Positions 50,501-59,663 are shown, counted from the first letter of the stretch. The stretch is 64,000 nt of DNA from JAWKWH01 sp041397625 (GCA_041397625.1 JAWKWH010000003.1:372001-436000), one strand, 5' to 3'. The notes: a model not told the origin generated them from the sequence alone. A program made the numbers and translations.

Positions 50501-51032
50501 ACCTGATCTTGCCCGAGGTGAACTTGCGGCCCGACCGGGCGTCGGGTGTGGTCGAGGTCATTTGATAGCCGGCCGAATCGGGTTCGAGCACCATCCAGAA
50601 GGTTCGGTTCTCTCCGGTCTGGGTGTCCTTGCCGACGACGGTCAGATGAACCGTCTTGCCGCTGATCCTGCCGGTGACGCCGGCGCGCGCGCCGTTTGCC
50701 ACATCCGTCCATGAGCCGGTCAGCCTGCCGGTGGCCGGATTGAGCTTGATGCGGCTATCGATCGCCGCTTTGCTGCCGGGCACGGCGCAGGTACCGGTCT
50801 GGTGCAGGGACTGCCCGTCCGCCGACAGTTTTGACGTGATGCGGCAGCGCACGGTTTCGGCCGGTTCGTCCGGTCCGCGCCTGATGGTGCCGGAGCCGCG
50901 GAACGTGCCGGTAAAGGGCGCAAACACCGATGTTGCGGCTTTGGCGGTCATGCCCGCGCCCGATGGTGCGGCCAGGCCTGCGGCCACGACCAGGTTTACG
51001 GCGGCAAAGGTGCGGAAAGCGGGCCGGATCAT
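50490..51032 (-). CDS. Secreted protein of unknown function, coupled to RND pump
   Basis: 180 residues with a signal peptide (FRTFAAVNLVVAAGLAAPSGAG) and a mature part dominated by beta strands (FRGSGTIRRGPDEPAETVRCRITSKL) with two cysteines. The ATG (51032) overlaps the RND gene's TGA as ATGA, so translation is coupled. Such pairing suggests a periplasmic accessory of the pump, possibly a lipid or hopanoid carrier, but I do not recognise the family. The end overlaps pdxJ by 11 nt on the opposite strand. Confidence 0.75.
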   Translation of the reverse strand: MIRPAFRTFAAVNLVVAAGLAAPSGAGMTAKAATSVFAPFTGTFRGSGTIRRGPDEPAETVRCRITSKLSADGQSLHQTGTCAVPGSKAAIDSRIKLNPATGRLTGSWTDVANGARAGVTGRISGKTVHLTVVGKDTQTGENRTFWMVLEPDSAGYQMTSTTPDARSGRKFTSGKIRFKK

Positions 51033-53269
51033 CGGGTGTGCCAGCGTCTGTACATCAACATGATGGCCGGCAGGATAAGCAAATCGGCCAGAAGCGCAAA
51101 TGTCAGGATCATGATCATCAACTGGCCGAAAAGCCGCACGGTCAGGAAGTTCGACAGGAAGGTGAGCGAGATGCCGGCGCCGAGCACCACCGTGGTGGCG
51201 CAGAGCACGAAGCCGACACCGGTGATCGCGTTCTCGACCGCTCCGGCCGCCGACGCACCGGCATCGCGCTCCAGAAAGGCGCGGTTGATGAAATGCACCG
51301 TGTCGTCCACCGCCACGCCGAAGGCTATGGTCATGGCGAGCCCGGTGGCGATCTTGAGTTCGCCGCCCATGAACAGCTGCAGGATGATGCCGGTCAAAAG
51401 CACCGGCGTCATGTTGGCGAGCGCGACGGCGGGCAGGATGGACATGTCGCGAAACGCCAGCGCCACCAGGAAGATCGTCATCACCGCCGCGGCGAGGATC
51501 GATGCGTTCAGCAGGTCGATCATGCGCCTGGCGTCGTGGCGGGCGAGTGCCGGCGTGCCGGTGACGATGTCGGCGCCGGCATGGCGCACTGCCGTTTCGA
51601 GGGCATCGAACCTGGCCAGGCGGCCGGCCGTGCGCGCCGGATCGCCAACAAGGGCGCTCATGGTCACATAGCCGGAGCCAGGCGCGCCGAGGCGGTTTCG
51701 GACCTCGTCGGGAAGGGCGGCGATTTCGTCGGCATGAAGCGGTCGCGCCGCATGGCCCGCCGCGCGCGCCACCGACAGCGGCGACAGGACGGCGTTGCGG
51801 CCGAGCACCGTTTCTGCGGCCTCGTGCACGGCGGTAATCTTCTTCCAGCCCTCCTTGCTCGTCATCAACTGGTCCGGTTCGCCGGCGATCCTGATCCACA
51901 GGTTGAAGAGGCCGCCGAACCGGTCTTCCGCATCGAGGCTCGCGGCAAGCGTGGGGCTTCCCTGCGGGATGTTGTCATAGGTGGAAAAGCGCGGTGTCGT
52001 CGTCAGGTGGCCGGCCGCGCCGCCGACGAGCAGGACGATTGAGATCGTGGCGACGATCCGCCTGTTGGGGCCGACCGTATCGGCGAGCCGCTGCAGCAGC
52101 GCCCCCGACATGCCCGGCTTGCGGCGATAGGTGCCGATGTCCTCCCGTCTGACCAGGAAGCTGGCAGCCAGCGGAAACACGACGATGATGGCCAGGAACG
52201 AGATCATGGCCGCGGCGGCGCCGAACCAGGCCAGCTCGGTCAGCGCGCCGTAGCCGGTCAGCGACAGCGACAGGAACGCGGCGGCGGTGGTGAGCCCGGT
52301 CAGCGCGCAGGCCGGTCCGACCCGCTCGACGGTGCGGCGGATGGCGGCTTGTACGCCGATTGCCGGATCGGCGTCGCTTTCGCGCAGGCTGTGCACCAGA
52401 TGCATCGAATTGGTGAAGCTGATGACGATGGTCAGCACCGGTATGATGTTGGTGACCACGGTGATCGAATGACCGGCGAGCCCGGCCGCGCCGAGCGTCC
52501 AGACCACCGCGGCGCTGCCGGCCGACAATACAAGGGCGGTGAGACGGACGCTGCGAAAGACCAGGAAGGCGACGAGGATAGACACCAGCGAACCGCCGGT
52601 GTTGAAGACGATCTGGTCGTGCAGGATCGCGTCGGCGATCTCGAAGCGGGTCTTCTCCATGCCGAGCACGTTGATTGTCAGTCCAGGCCGGGCGAAGCGC
52701 GCTGCGGTGGCCTCCAGCCGCTCGATGAAGGCGCGTATCTCGCCGTTGGTCGTCGCCGAACCGTCCTCGGTGATCACCAGCATGATCGCCGCGCCGTCGG
52801 CCGATATGGCCCGGCCGAGGCCGAAGGGGTGGGCTCTCACCCGATCGAGGATATACGGTAGGTCGTCATCGCCAAATGCGTCGGGAAACAGCGCCGGGCC
52901 GGGCTCGCCGTCCTGGCCCGCCTGCCTCAGCGCGAAGGCCGATAGCACGGTGCCGACGCCGTCCTCGAATTCGAGTTCGAAATGCAGTTCGCGCAGATGG
53001 CGGAGCGTGGCCGCGTCGAGCGGTTCGTCCGCTTCCGCTATGACGATGACGTCGTTGGCCGAACCGGTCCGCTCGGACAAAAGGTCGGTGAAGTCGCGAT
53101 AGGTCTGGCTATCGGAGCGGAAGGCGAGGATGACGTCGTCATCGAAGCCGAGGCGGAAGATGCCGACGACTGCGATCGCGGTTGTCAGCGCGACCATCGC
53201 CAGGAAGAGCTTGCGCCAGCGCAGGGCCGCGAGGCCGATATGTTCGAGGCCGAAGCCGATTTTCCGCAT
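51029..53269 (-). CDS. RND-superfamily (MMPL/HpnN-like) transporter
   Basis: About 746 residues. One membrane helix at each half start (LFLAMVALTTAIAVVGIF) and two clusters of five helices, separated by periplasmic loops, match RND pumps of the MMPL/HpnN lipid-exporter type. The motif GHSITVVTNIIPVLTIVISFTNSMHLVHS is typical, and its C-terminal repeat reads AFGVAVDDTVHFIN. The start at 53269 (MRKIGFGLEHIGLAAL) is chosen from the first helix. It is the upstream gene of a two-gene operon with the secreted protein and is divergent from the monooxygenase gene. Confidence 0.88.
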   Translation of the reverse strand: MRKIGFGLEHIGLAALRWRKLFLAMVALTTAIAVVGIFRLGFDDDVILAFRSDSQTYRDFTDLLSERTGSANDVIVIAEADEPLDAATLRHLRELHFELEFEDGVGTVLSAFALRQAGQDGEPGPALFPDAFGDDDLPYILDRVRAHPFGLGRAISADGAAIMLVITEDGSATTNGEIRAFIERLEATAARFARPGLTINVLGMEKTRFEIADAILHDQIVFNTGGSLVSILVAFLVFRSVRLTALVLSAGSAAVVWTLGAAGLAGHSITVVTNIIPVLTIVISFTNSMHLVHSLRESDADPAIGVQAAIRRTVERVGPACALTGLTTAAAFLSLSLTGYGALTELAWFGAAAAMISFLAIIVVFPLAASFLVRREDIGTYRRKPGMSGALLQRLADTVGPNRRIVATISIVLLVGGAAGHLTTTPRFSTYDNIPQGSPTLAASLDAEDRFGGLFNLWIRIAGEPDQLMTSKEGWKKITAVHEAAETVLGRNAVLSPLSVARAAGHAARPLHADEIAALPDEVRNRLGAPGSGYVTMSALVGDPARTAGRLARFDALETAVRHAGADIVTGTPALARHDARRMIDLLNASILAAAVMTIFLVALAFRDMSILPAVALANMTPVLLTGIILQLFMGGELKIATGLAMTIAFGVAVDDTVHFINRAFLERDAGASAAGAVENAITGVGFVLCATTVVLGAGISLTFLSNFLTVRLFGQLMIMILTFALLADLLILPAIMLMYRRWHTR

Positions 53270-53382
53270 GTGGCCGCGTCGTCTCGAAGCCCGTGAATGT
53301 CGGCGTTTATTGGAAGCCCGCGGTTGCGAAGTCAAACGGATTTCAACAATACTCGCCTGCGACAGGACGAGGCGGAGCGGGC

Positions 53383-54621
53383 GTGGCGGCACGATACGAC
53401 ATCGCGATTGCCGGAGCCGGCCCGGCAGGGCTGGCGATGGCGATCTATCTTCGCCGCGCCGGCCACCGGGTGACCATCTTCGAAACATTCGAGGCGGCCG
53501 CGCCCGTCGGTTCCGGGTTGATGTTGCAGCCGACCGGGTTGTCGGTGCTCGACGATCTCGGCCTGCTCGACGCCATCGTGAAGCGCGGCAGCCGGATCGA
53601 CCGCCTGCGAGGCACCGATGCGGCGAGCGGGCGCATCGTGCTCGACGTGCGCTACGGCGCGCTCGGCAAGGGCCGGTTCGGTCTCGGCGTGCACCGGGCG
53701 GCGCTGTTCGGCGTGCTTCACGATGCGGCGCTTGGCGCCGGCGCCGCGTTGGAGACAAATCGCGAGGTCGCCGGATTGGCGGGCGATGCCGGAAGGGCGC
53801 GCCTGGTCTTCGCGTCGGGTGCAAGAAGCGCCGGCTTCGATCTCGTTGTCGATGCCAGCGGCGCGAATTCGGTTCTCAGGCACGCGCTTGGCGAGATCGT
53901 TGCGGTGCGTCCGCTCGCCTACGGCGCGTGGTGGGCGACGCTCGACTGGCGCGGCGAGGGTTTCGACACGGCGGCGCTGCTGCAGCGCTATCGCCATGCC
54001 TCGGTGATGATCGGCGTGCTGCCGATCGGCCGTCCGGTACCTGGCGCGGGCGAGCAGGCCGCCTTCTTCTGGAGCCTGAAACCGGCCGAAGCGGACGCGA
54101 CAAGGGCTGCCGGCCTCGACGCCTGGAAAGCCCGTGTTGCGGGTCTGTGGCCGCAATGCGCCGCCTATCTCGACCAGATCGGCGGTTTCGAGCAGTTGAC
54201 CCTTGCGCGTTACGGCCATCATACGCTGATGCGGCCGGCGGGGCAGAGGCTTGCCGTCATCGGTGACGCGGCGCACTCGACCAGCCCGCAACTGGGGCAG
54301 GGCGCCAATATGGCGCTGCTCGACGTTCGCGCGCTTACCCACGCGCTTGCGACCCGGGCAACGCTCGACGAGGCGCTCGACGCCTATGTCGCGATGCGGC
54401 GCCGGCATGTGCGGCTGTTCCAGGCGCTTTCCTTCGCGCTGACGCCGTTCTACCAGTCGGATTCGCGGCTGCTGGCGCTTGTCCGCGACCGCCTTGTCGC
54501 GCCACTTGCCGGGGTCGCGCCGATCCAGCGCTTCCTCGCCTCGATGGTGTCGGGCACGCTCGTCGATCCGTTCGCGCCGACCGGCCTTCAGGAAACCGAC
54601 TGGCGCAAGATCGTGCATTGA
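53383..54621 (+). CDS. FAD-dependent monooxygenase (aromatic hydroxylase type)
   Basis: 412-residue group A flavoprotein monooxygenase. The N-terminal FAD motif is AIAGAGPAGLAMAIYLRRAGH, the middle DG-type region is DLVVDASGANSVLR, and the second FAD motif is GDAAHSTSPQLGQGANMALLD. The start is a GTG at 53383 with GGCGGAGCGG upstream. The substrate, perhaps an aromatic or ubiquinone-like ring, cannot be told from sequence. It ends 32 bp before a TetR gene on the same strand and may belong to that regulator's control region. Confidence 0.88.
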   Translation: MAARYDIAIAGAGPAGLAMAIYLRRAGHRVTIFETFEAAAPVGSGLMLQPTGLSVLDDLGLLDAIVKRGSRIDRLRGTDAASGRIVLDVRYGALGKGRFGLGVHRAALFGVLHDAALGAGAALETNREVAGLAGDAGRARLVFASGARSAGFDLVVDASGANSVLRHALGEIVAVRPLAYGAWWATLDWRGEGFDTAALLQRYRHASVMIGVLPIGRPVPGAGEQAAFFWSLKPAEADATRAAGLDAWKARVAGLWPQCAAYLDQIGGFEQLTLARYGHHTLMRPAGQRLAVIGDAAHSTSPQLGQGANMALLDVRALTHALATRATLDEALDAYVAMRRRHVRLFQALSFALTPFYQSDSRLLALVRDRLVAPLAGVAPIQRFLASMVSGTLVDPFAPTGLQETDWRKIVH

Positions 54622-54624
54622 CAT

Positions 54625-54645
54625 AGTACCGTACGGTACGGTACT
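54625..54645. promoter_or_regulatory. Palindromic operator before the TetR gene
   Basis: Ten-base arms AGTACCGTAC and GTACGGTACT flank a single central G, giving a perfect 21-bp palindrome that ends 8 bp before the TetR start codon. Size and position fit autorepression by the TetR protein. I found no second copy of this palindrome in the window. Confidence 0.75.
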
Positions 54646-54653
54646 GCAAGTGC

Positions 54654-55304
54654 ATGAACGCGACCAGCCAGACGGAGCCGGAGTTCTCGCCGCGCCAGCG
54701 CGAGGTGCTCGATGCCGTATTGGCGCTGATGGTGGAGGAGGGCGCTACCTTTTCCACCGCCAAGGTGGCGCGCGCGGCCGCCTGTTCGAAGGAAACGCTC
54801 TACAGATGGTTCGGCGATCGCGACGGGCTGTTGACCGCGACGGTACGCTGGCAGGCCTCCAAGGTGCGCATGCCGGAGGTGCCGCGCGCCGGCCTGACAC
54901 GCGAGGCGCTGCGCGCCGGTCTTGCCGAGTTCGCGAAAAGCTGGCTGACGGTGATCAGCGGCGACCTGTCGGTCGCGCTCAATCGCACGGCCGTCACCCA
55001 TGCCGGATCGGACAGGAGCCGGCTCGGCGAGATCGTGCTGACCAACGGCCCCGATGCCATGGCGCGGCGGCTGCAGCCGCTGTTTGCGGCCGGACGCGTC
55101 GCGGGCCTGCTCGACTACGCGGATGGCGAGGACGCATTTCGCGTGTTTTTCGGGCTTGTGGTGGCCGATACGCAGATTCGCGTCCTGCTCGGCGAGGCGC
55201 GGCGGCCGGCGCGGCACGAGATCGAGGCGCGGGCAGGGGACGCCGCCGACCGGTTCCTCGCCCTGTTCGGCCGAACCGGAACAACGAAATCAGCGGCCGC
55301 GTGA
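54654..55304 (+). CDS. TetR/AcrR-family regulator
   Basis: 216 residues. The helix-turn-helix is ATFSTAKVARAAACSKETLYRWFGDRDGLL at residues 32-61, followed by a C-terminal ligand domain (TetR_C, AefR-like). The ATG at 54654 lies just after the palindromic operator. It is 40 bp upstream of ilvC, so readthrough into ilvC is possible, and 32 bp downstream of a monooxygenase gene. Likely targets are itself and the monooxygenase or the RND pump genes (inference). Confidence 0.9.
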   Translation: MNATSQTEPEFSPRQREVLDAVLALMVEEGATFSTAKVARAAACSKETLYRWFGDRDGLLTATVRWQASKVRMPEVPRAGLTREALRAGLAEFAKSWLTVISGDLSVALNRTAVTHAGSDRSRLGEIVLTNGPDAMARRLQPLFAAGRVAGLLDYADGEDAFRVFFGLVVADTQIRVLLGEARRPARHEIEARAGDAADRFLALFGRTGTTKSAAA

Positions 55305-55344
55305 GCGGCCGGGAAACGAAACCGCAGACAACAGGAGAGTAGTG

Positions 55345-56364
55345 ATGCGTGTTTATTACGATCGCGATGCCGATCTGAACCTGATCAAGGGCAAGAAGGT
55401 CGCCATCATCGGTTATGGCAGCCAGGGCAGGGCGCATGCGCTCAACCTGAAGGATTCGGGCGCCAAGGATGTCGCCGTCGCGCTGCGCGCCGGTTCGGCC
55501 ACCGCCAAGAAGGCCGAGGCCGACGGTTTCGCGGTCAAGACGGTGGCCGAAGCGGCCGGCTGGGCCGACCTGATGATGATGGCGACGCCCGACGAGCTGC
55601 AGGCCGACATCTACAAAAACGAGATCGCGCCCAACATCCGCGACGGTGCGGCGATCGCGTTTGCCCACGGGCTCAACGTGCATTTCGGCCTGATCGAGCC
55701 GAAGGCGACGGTCGACGTGCTGATGGTTGCGCCGAAGGGGCCCGGCCATACGGTGCGCGGCGAATATCTGAAGGGCGGCGGCGTGCCCTGCCTCGTGGCG
55801 GTGCACCAGGACGCGTCGGGCAACGCGCTCGAACTCGGCCTGTCCTACGCCTGCGGCGTCGGCGGTGGCCGCTCCGGCATCATCGAGACCAACTTCAAGG
55901 AAGAGTGCGAGACCGACCTGTTCGGCGAGCAGGTGGTGCTGTGCGGCGGCCTGGTGGAACTGATCCGCGCCGGTTTCGAGACGCTGGTCGAGGCCGGCTA
56001 TGCGCCGGAAATGGCCTATTTCGAGTGCCTGCACGAGGTCAAGCTGATCGTCGACCTGATCTATGAGGGCGGCATCGCCAACATGAACTACTCGATCTCG
56101 AATACGGCCGAGTGGGGTGAATACGTCTCCGGTCCGCGCATCATCACCGAGGCGACCAAGGCGGAGATGAAGCGGGTGCTGAACGACATCCAGACCGGCA
56201 AGTTCACCTCCGAGTGGATGCAGGAATATCGCTCCGGCGCGGCGCGCTTCAAGGGCATCAGGCGGCTGAACGACGCTCACCAGATCGAGGAGGTCGGCGA
56301 GAAGCTGCGCGCCATGATGCCGTGGATCTCGGCCAACAAGCTGGTCGACAAGGCGAAGAACTGA
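55345..56364 (+). CDS. ilvC: Ketol-acid reductoisomerase
   Basis: 339-residue class I enzyme converting acetolactate to dihydroxy-isovalerate with NADPH and magnesium. The start at 55345 (MRVYYDRDADLNLIKGKK) has AGGAGAGT upstream. NADPH-binding motif VAIIGYGSQGRAHALNL, LMVAPKGPGHTVR and the metal-binding DLFGEQVVLCGG are all present. It completes with ilvI and ilvH a common path for valine, leucine and isoleucine, though it lies about 10 kb away and has no attenuator of its own that I can see. Confidence 0.97.
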   Translation: MRVYYDRDADLNLIKGKKVAIIGYGSQGRAHALNLKDSGAKDVAVALRAGSATAKKAEADGFAVKTVAEAAGWADLMMMATPDELQADIYKNEIAPNIRDGAAIAFAHGLNVHFGLIEPKATVDVLMVAPKGPGHTVRGEYLKGGGVPCLVAVHQDASGNALELGLSYACGVGGGRSGIIETNFKEECETDLFGEQVVLCGGLVELIRAGFETLVEAGYAPEMAYFECLHEVKLIVDLIYEGGIANMNYSISNTAEWGEYVSGPRIITEATKAEMKRVLNDIQTGKFTSEWMQEYRSGAARFKGIRRLNDAHQIEEVGEKLRAMMPWISANKLVDKAKN

Positions 56365-56447
56365 CGTCCCGCCGGTCGTTCCGCCATCCGATCCGACACC
56401 GGCCGGGCCGTGGGCGTTCCACGGCGCGGTTCTGTTTGATGTTCGGC

Positions 56448-56498
56448 AAACGTGCCAGCGCGACTGTCCCGATCCGGTACAGTCGCACTGGCACGTTT
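56448..56498. repeat. Long inverted repeat between ilvC and PilZ gene
   Basis: AAACGTGCCAGCGCGACTGT (56448-56467) pairs with 56479-56498 over 20 bp with a single mismatch around an 11-nt loop. There is no T-tract after it, so it does not look like a simple intrinsic terminator. It may be a member of a dispersed palindromic repeat family, a factor-assisted terminator or an RNA-processing signal. Confidence 0.7.
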
Positions 56499-56541
56499 CC
56501 TGCTCGGCCCCTCCATCGAACCTTTGCATGGGGAGCCAGCG

Positions 56542-56829
56542 ATGGATACGCAGATCATAGAGCCGACATTCCAGCCGAGATATCATGGCGAGCGGCGCGC
56601 GGAACGGCGCCACCGGGTGTTGAAGGGGGCGACGATCACCTTCAACCGCGGCTATGGCGCGCTGCAATGCGTGGTGCGCAACCTGTCCGACCACGGCGCG
56701 CTTCTCGCCTTCGGCGACACCACCGGCGTGCCGGCGTCCTTCGACATCAAGATTGCCGGAACGGACCGGGTGCGCCGCGCCCGCGTGCGCTGGCGCAAGC
56801 CGCAGCTCATCGGCATATCGCTCGACTGA
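56542..56829 (+). CDS. PilZ-domain protein
   Basis: 95 residues consisting almost only of a PilZ domain. GERRAERRHRVLKGATI supplies the RxxxR loop and RNLSDHGALLAF the NxSxxG motif, which together bind cyclic di-GMP. The start at 56542 has GGGGAG upstream. It is convergent with the LysR gene (7 bp apart). It could act as a small receptor for a diguanylate cyclase such as that at 38181; its output is not predictable. Confidence 0.85.
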   Translation: MDTQIIEPTFQPRYHGERRAERRHRVLKGATITFNRGYGALQCVVRNLSDHGALLAFGDTTGVPASFDIKIAGTDRVRRARVRWRKPQLIGISLD

Positions 56830-56836
56830 TCACCCT

Positions 56837-57736
56837 TTAGGTGGCGCGTATCCGCGGCGCGGCCGGCGTAACCTGCGCCGCGTTCCTGGCCATGTTCATG
56901 AAGGCGCGGATCAGCTTGCCGCCGGTGCGTTCCTCAAGGCAGATCAGCGCTTCCTCCATGTGAAGCCGTTCGCCGGCGAGCGGGATCTTGCGCAGGCGCG
57001 GATCATGGCCGAACTCGGCCTCGGACACGACGCCGATGCCCGCCCCCGAGGCGACGATCTCGCGGATCGCCTCGCGACCTTCCGCCTCGATCGCAGCCTG
57101 CAGCACGATGCCCGCCTTTTCGGCGGCTTTCTCCAGCTTTTCGCGGGTCTTGGAGCCCGTTTCGCGCAGAACCAGCGGATGATCGGCCAGTTGGCGCAGC
57201 GTCAGCGAGGAAATGGCGTCCATCCCGGTGCCGATGGCGGCAAAGGCGACGAGCGGCGTCGAGCTCAGCCGCACCGTCTCGAATTCGCGATGCCGCGGCA
57301 TGTCGCCGAGCACGCCGATATCGGCATGATAGCCGAACAGCGCGTCGACCACCTCTTCCGTATTGCCGGAGCGCACGGTCACCTTGACACCCGGATAGGT
57401 CTCGCGAAACGGCTTGAGCACGTGCAGCAGGTGCAGTGCCGAATCGGCGATGATGCGCAGACGGCCGGACGACAGCGCCCGCGATTCCGACAGGAATTCC
57501 AGCGCCTGGTTCTCGATCTCGAACAGCCGGTTGGTGATCTCCAGCAGTCTCTGGCCGGATTCGGTCACCGAAACCTGCTTCTTGCGCCGGTTGAACAGCA
57601 GGATGTCGTATTCTTCCTCGAGCTTGCGTACCTGGTCGGATATGGCCGGCTGGGTCAGCAGCAACGCCTCGGCTGCGCGCGAAAAGCCGCCATGGATCGC
57701 GACGTTGTGGAAGGCCCGGAGTTGGACGTAGCGCAT
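56837..57736 (-). CDS. LysR-type regulator of phosphonate catabolism
   Basis: 299 residues. The N-terminal winged helix (GGFSRAAEALLLTQPAISDQVRKLEEEYDILLFNR) is followed by a substrate-binding domain. The family associated with aminoethylphosphonate catabolism (phn_lysR type) is suggested by its position facing the phn cluster and by the overall sequence, judged by eye. It is divergent from the Na/Pi transporter gene across about 165 bp that contains several inverted repeats (for example ATCTAT..ATAGAT). Inducer is probably AEP or a derivative (inference). Confidence 0.87.
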   Translation of the reverse strand: MRYVQLRAFHNVAIHGGFSRAAEALLLTQPAISDQVRKLEEEYDILLFNRRKKQVSVTESGQRLLEITNRLFEIENQALEFLSESRALSSGRLRIIADSALHLLHVLKPFRETYPGVKVTVRSGNTEEVVDALFGYHADIGVLGDMPRHREFETVRLSSTPLVAFAAIGTGMDAISSLTLRQLADHPLVLRETGSKTREKLEKAAEKAGIVLQAAIEAEGREAIREIVASGAGIGVVSEAEFGHDPRLRKIPLAGERLHMEEALICLEERTGGKLIRAFMNMARNAAQVTPAAPRIRAT

Positions 57737-57900
57737 GGTCTTGCCTCATGGACATCTATAAATAGTCTTGATTGTCTCATAGATACCAACGATTTGATTT
57801 ATGTAAATGACGGTGCGACAAATCATACACGCTTGATATGATCGCCCGCATGCGGCCGGCGCATTGCCGCGGCAACGCCTGCAGGCAACGGAACAGAACG

Positions 57901-59562
57901 ATGACCATGCTTATGATCCTGCTGCACCTTGCCGGTGCGACGATGCTGCTGCTCTACTCGGTGCGCATGGTGCGTACCGGCGTCGAGCGCGCCTCCGGGC
58001 CAGCGTTGCGGAGGGCGATTTCCGGCGTGGAGCGCGGCCGTGTCCTCACAGCGGCGGTCGGAACGCTGATCGCCGTGCTTCTGCAGAGCTCGACTGCGAC
58101 GGCGGTGCTCGCCTCGGGCTTCGCGGTCAGCGGGCTGGTTGCGCTCACCACGGGCCTGGCACTGATGCTCGGCGCCGATATCGGCACCGCGCTCGTCGTC
58201 CAGGTGCTGTCCTTCGACCTTCGCTGGCTGGTTCCGGTGCTGCTGGCCGCCGGCGGCTGGATTTTTCTCAACTCCTCCGCCCGCGCGATGAAGCAGGGCG
58301 GACGGATCATGCTCGGCATCGCCTTCGTGCTGATCGCTCTTACCATGATTTCCGAGGCGACCGCGCCGCTGAAGGAAAGCCCGTTCATGCCCGTGCTTGC
58401 CTCCTATCTGTCCGCCGACTACGTCACCGCCTTTCTCGCCGGCCTGGCCTTCACCTTCCTCATCCACTCCAGCGTCGCCGCCGTGCTGATGATCGCCGCC
58501 TTCACCGGGCAGGGCGTGCTGCCGATCGAGGCGAGCCTGTCGCTGCTCCTGGGTGCCAATGCCGGCGGGGCGCTGATCGCGGTATGGCTGACCCGCGGCA
58601 TGCCGGTCGCCGGGCGGCGGCTGCCGGCGGGTAACCTCGTCTTCCGCTTCGCAGGCGCGGTGGCGGCGCTAATGATCGTTCGCTTCGTCGGCCTGCCGCT
58701 CGAGCAGATCGGACCGAACCCGATGCGGCAGGTGATCAATGTGCACCTGCTGTTCAACGTCGTGCTTGCAATCATCTGCCTGCCGCTGGTGGGGCCGGCG
58801 GCCCGCCTGGTGCAAACGGTGATGGCCGAGGAGGCCGAACCGGACGCGGCGGCGCGCCTGCGGCCGGCGAGCGCGCTCGATCGCAACGTGTTGTCCAACC
58901 CCGGTCAGGCGCTGGCGAGCGCCACCAGGGAAGTGCTGCGCATGGCGGAGATGGTCGAGGTGATGACGCGGCCGGTCATGGAACTGTTCGAAAACGGCAA
59001 CCAGCAGGAGGCGGCGCGGGTGCGCGCGCTCGACGAGGAGGTCAATGAGGCGCATACCGCCATCAAGCTCTATCTCGCCGAGGTCAATCGCGGCAAGTTG
59101 AGTGCCGAGGAAGCCGAGCGCAGCATGGGCCTCACCAGTCTCGCCATCGACCTGGAACGTGCGGGCGACGTGGTCACCAAGAAGCTGATCCCGCTGGCTC
59201 TGGAAAAGAACAAGAAGAAGATCGCGTTCTCCGGCGACGGCTGGAAGGAGCTCACCGATGTTCATGACCGTGTCATGACCAACATGCAATTGGCGATGAA
59301 CGTGCTGGTTTCCGACGACGTCGATTCGGCGCGCCAGTTGATCGCGGAGAAGGACCGCATGCGCGGACTGGAACGGGCGAGCCATGACAGGCATCTGGAG
59401 AGGCTGACGGGCGGCAGCGCGGAGAGCGTCGCCTCCAGCGACATCCATCTGGACACCGTGCGGGCGCTGAAGGAGATCAACACGCTGTTTGCCTCCGTGG
59501 CGGTTCCGATCCTGTCGCGCAGCGGCCAGTTGCTCGAGAGCCGGCTGGTGGCGGCGAAGTAG
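57901..59562 (+). CDS. Na/Pi-cotransporter family protein with PhoU-like domain
   Basis: 553 residues. The N-terminal half has two copies of the Na/Pi motif (AVLLQSSTATAVLASGFAV and FLIHSSVAAVLMIAAFTG), with QSS and HSS cores and about eight membrane segments. The C-terminal part (from about residue 335) is a PhoU-like helical domain (NVLSNPGQALASATREVLRMAEM). Start at 57901 (MTMLMILLHLAGATML); the longer frame from 57838 is basic and unlikely. The domain order matches E. coli YjbB, reported to export phosphate. Here it precedes phnW by about 100 bp and may vent phosphate from phosphonate breakdown. Confidence 0.88.
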   Translation: MTMLMILLHLAGATMLLLYSVRMVRTGVERASGPALRRAISGVERGRVLTAAVGTLIAVLLQSSTATAVLASGFAVSGLVALTTGLALMLGADIGTALVVQVLSFDLRWLVPVLLAAGGWIFLNSSARAMKQGGRIMLGIAFVLIALTMISEATAPLKESPFMPVLASYLSADYVTAFLAGLAFTFLIHSSVAAVLMIAAFTGQGVLPIEASLSLLLGANAGGALIAVWLTRGMPVAGRRLPAGNLVFRFAGAVAALMIVRFVGLPLEQIGPNPMRQVINVHLLFNVVLAIICLPLVGPAARLVQTVMAEEAEPDAAARLRPASALDRNVLSNPGQALASATREVLRMAEMVEVMTRPVMELFENGNQQEAARVRALDEEVNEAHTAIKLYLAEVNRGKLSAEEAERSMGLTSLAIDLERAGDVVTKKLIPLALEKNKKKIAFSGDGWKELTDVHDRVMTNMQLAMNVLVSDDVDSARQLIAEKDRMRGLERASHDRHLERLTGGSAESVASSDIHLDTVRALKEINTLFASVAVPILSRSGQLLESRLVAAK

Positions 59563-59565
59563 GAT

Positions 59566-59609
59566 AAATCATTCTTATGGGATGATTTGAAATATAGATT
59601 TTTCAAATC
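59566..59609. promoter_or_regulatory. Overlapping dyads upstream of phnW
   Basis: Two dyads share one element: AAATCAT (59566-59572) with ATGATTT (59582-59588), and GATTTGAAA (59584-59592) with TTTCAAATC (59601-59609), the latter perfect over 9 bp. The stretch is AT-rich within a GC-rich genome and lies 55-98 bp before the phnW start. GATTTG/CAAATC arms also occur in the LysR-transporter intergenic region. They are candidate LysR-binding sites. Confidence 0.6.
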
Positions 59610-59663
59610 GTTTTGGCAGCGCTATGCAGGCTTCAGGCTTGAAACCGATTGAGAGGGAGCCCG

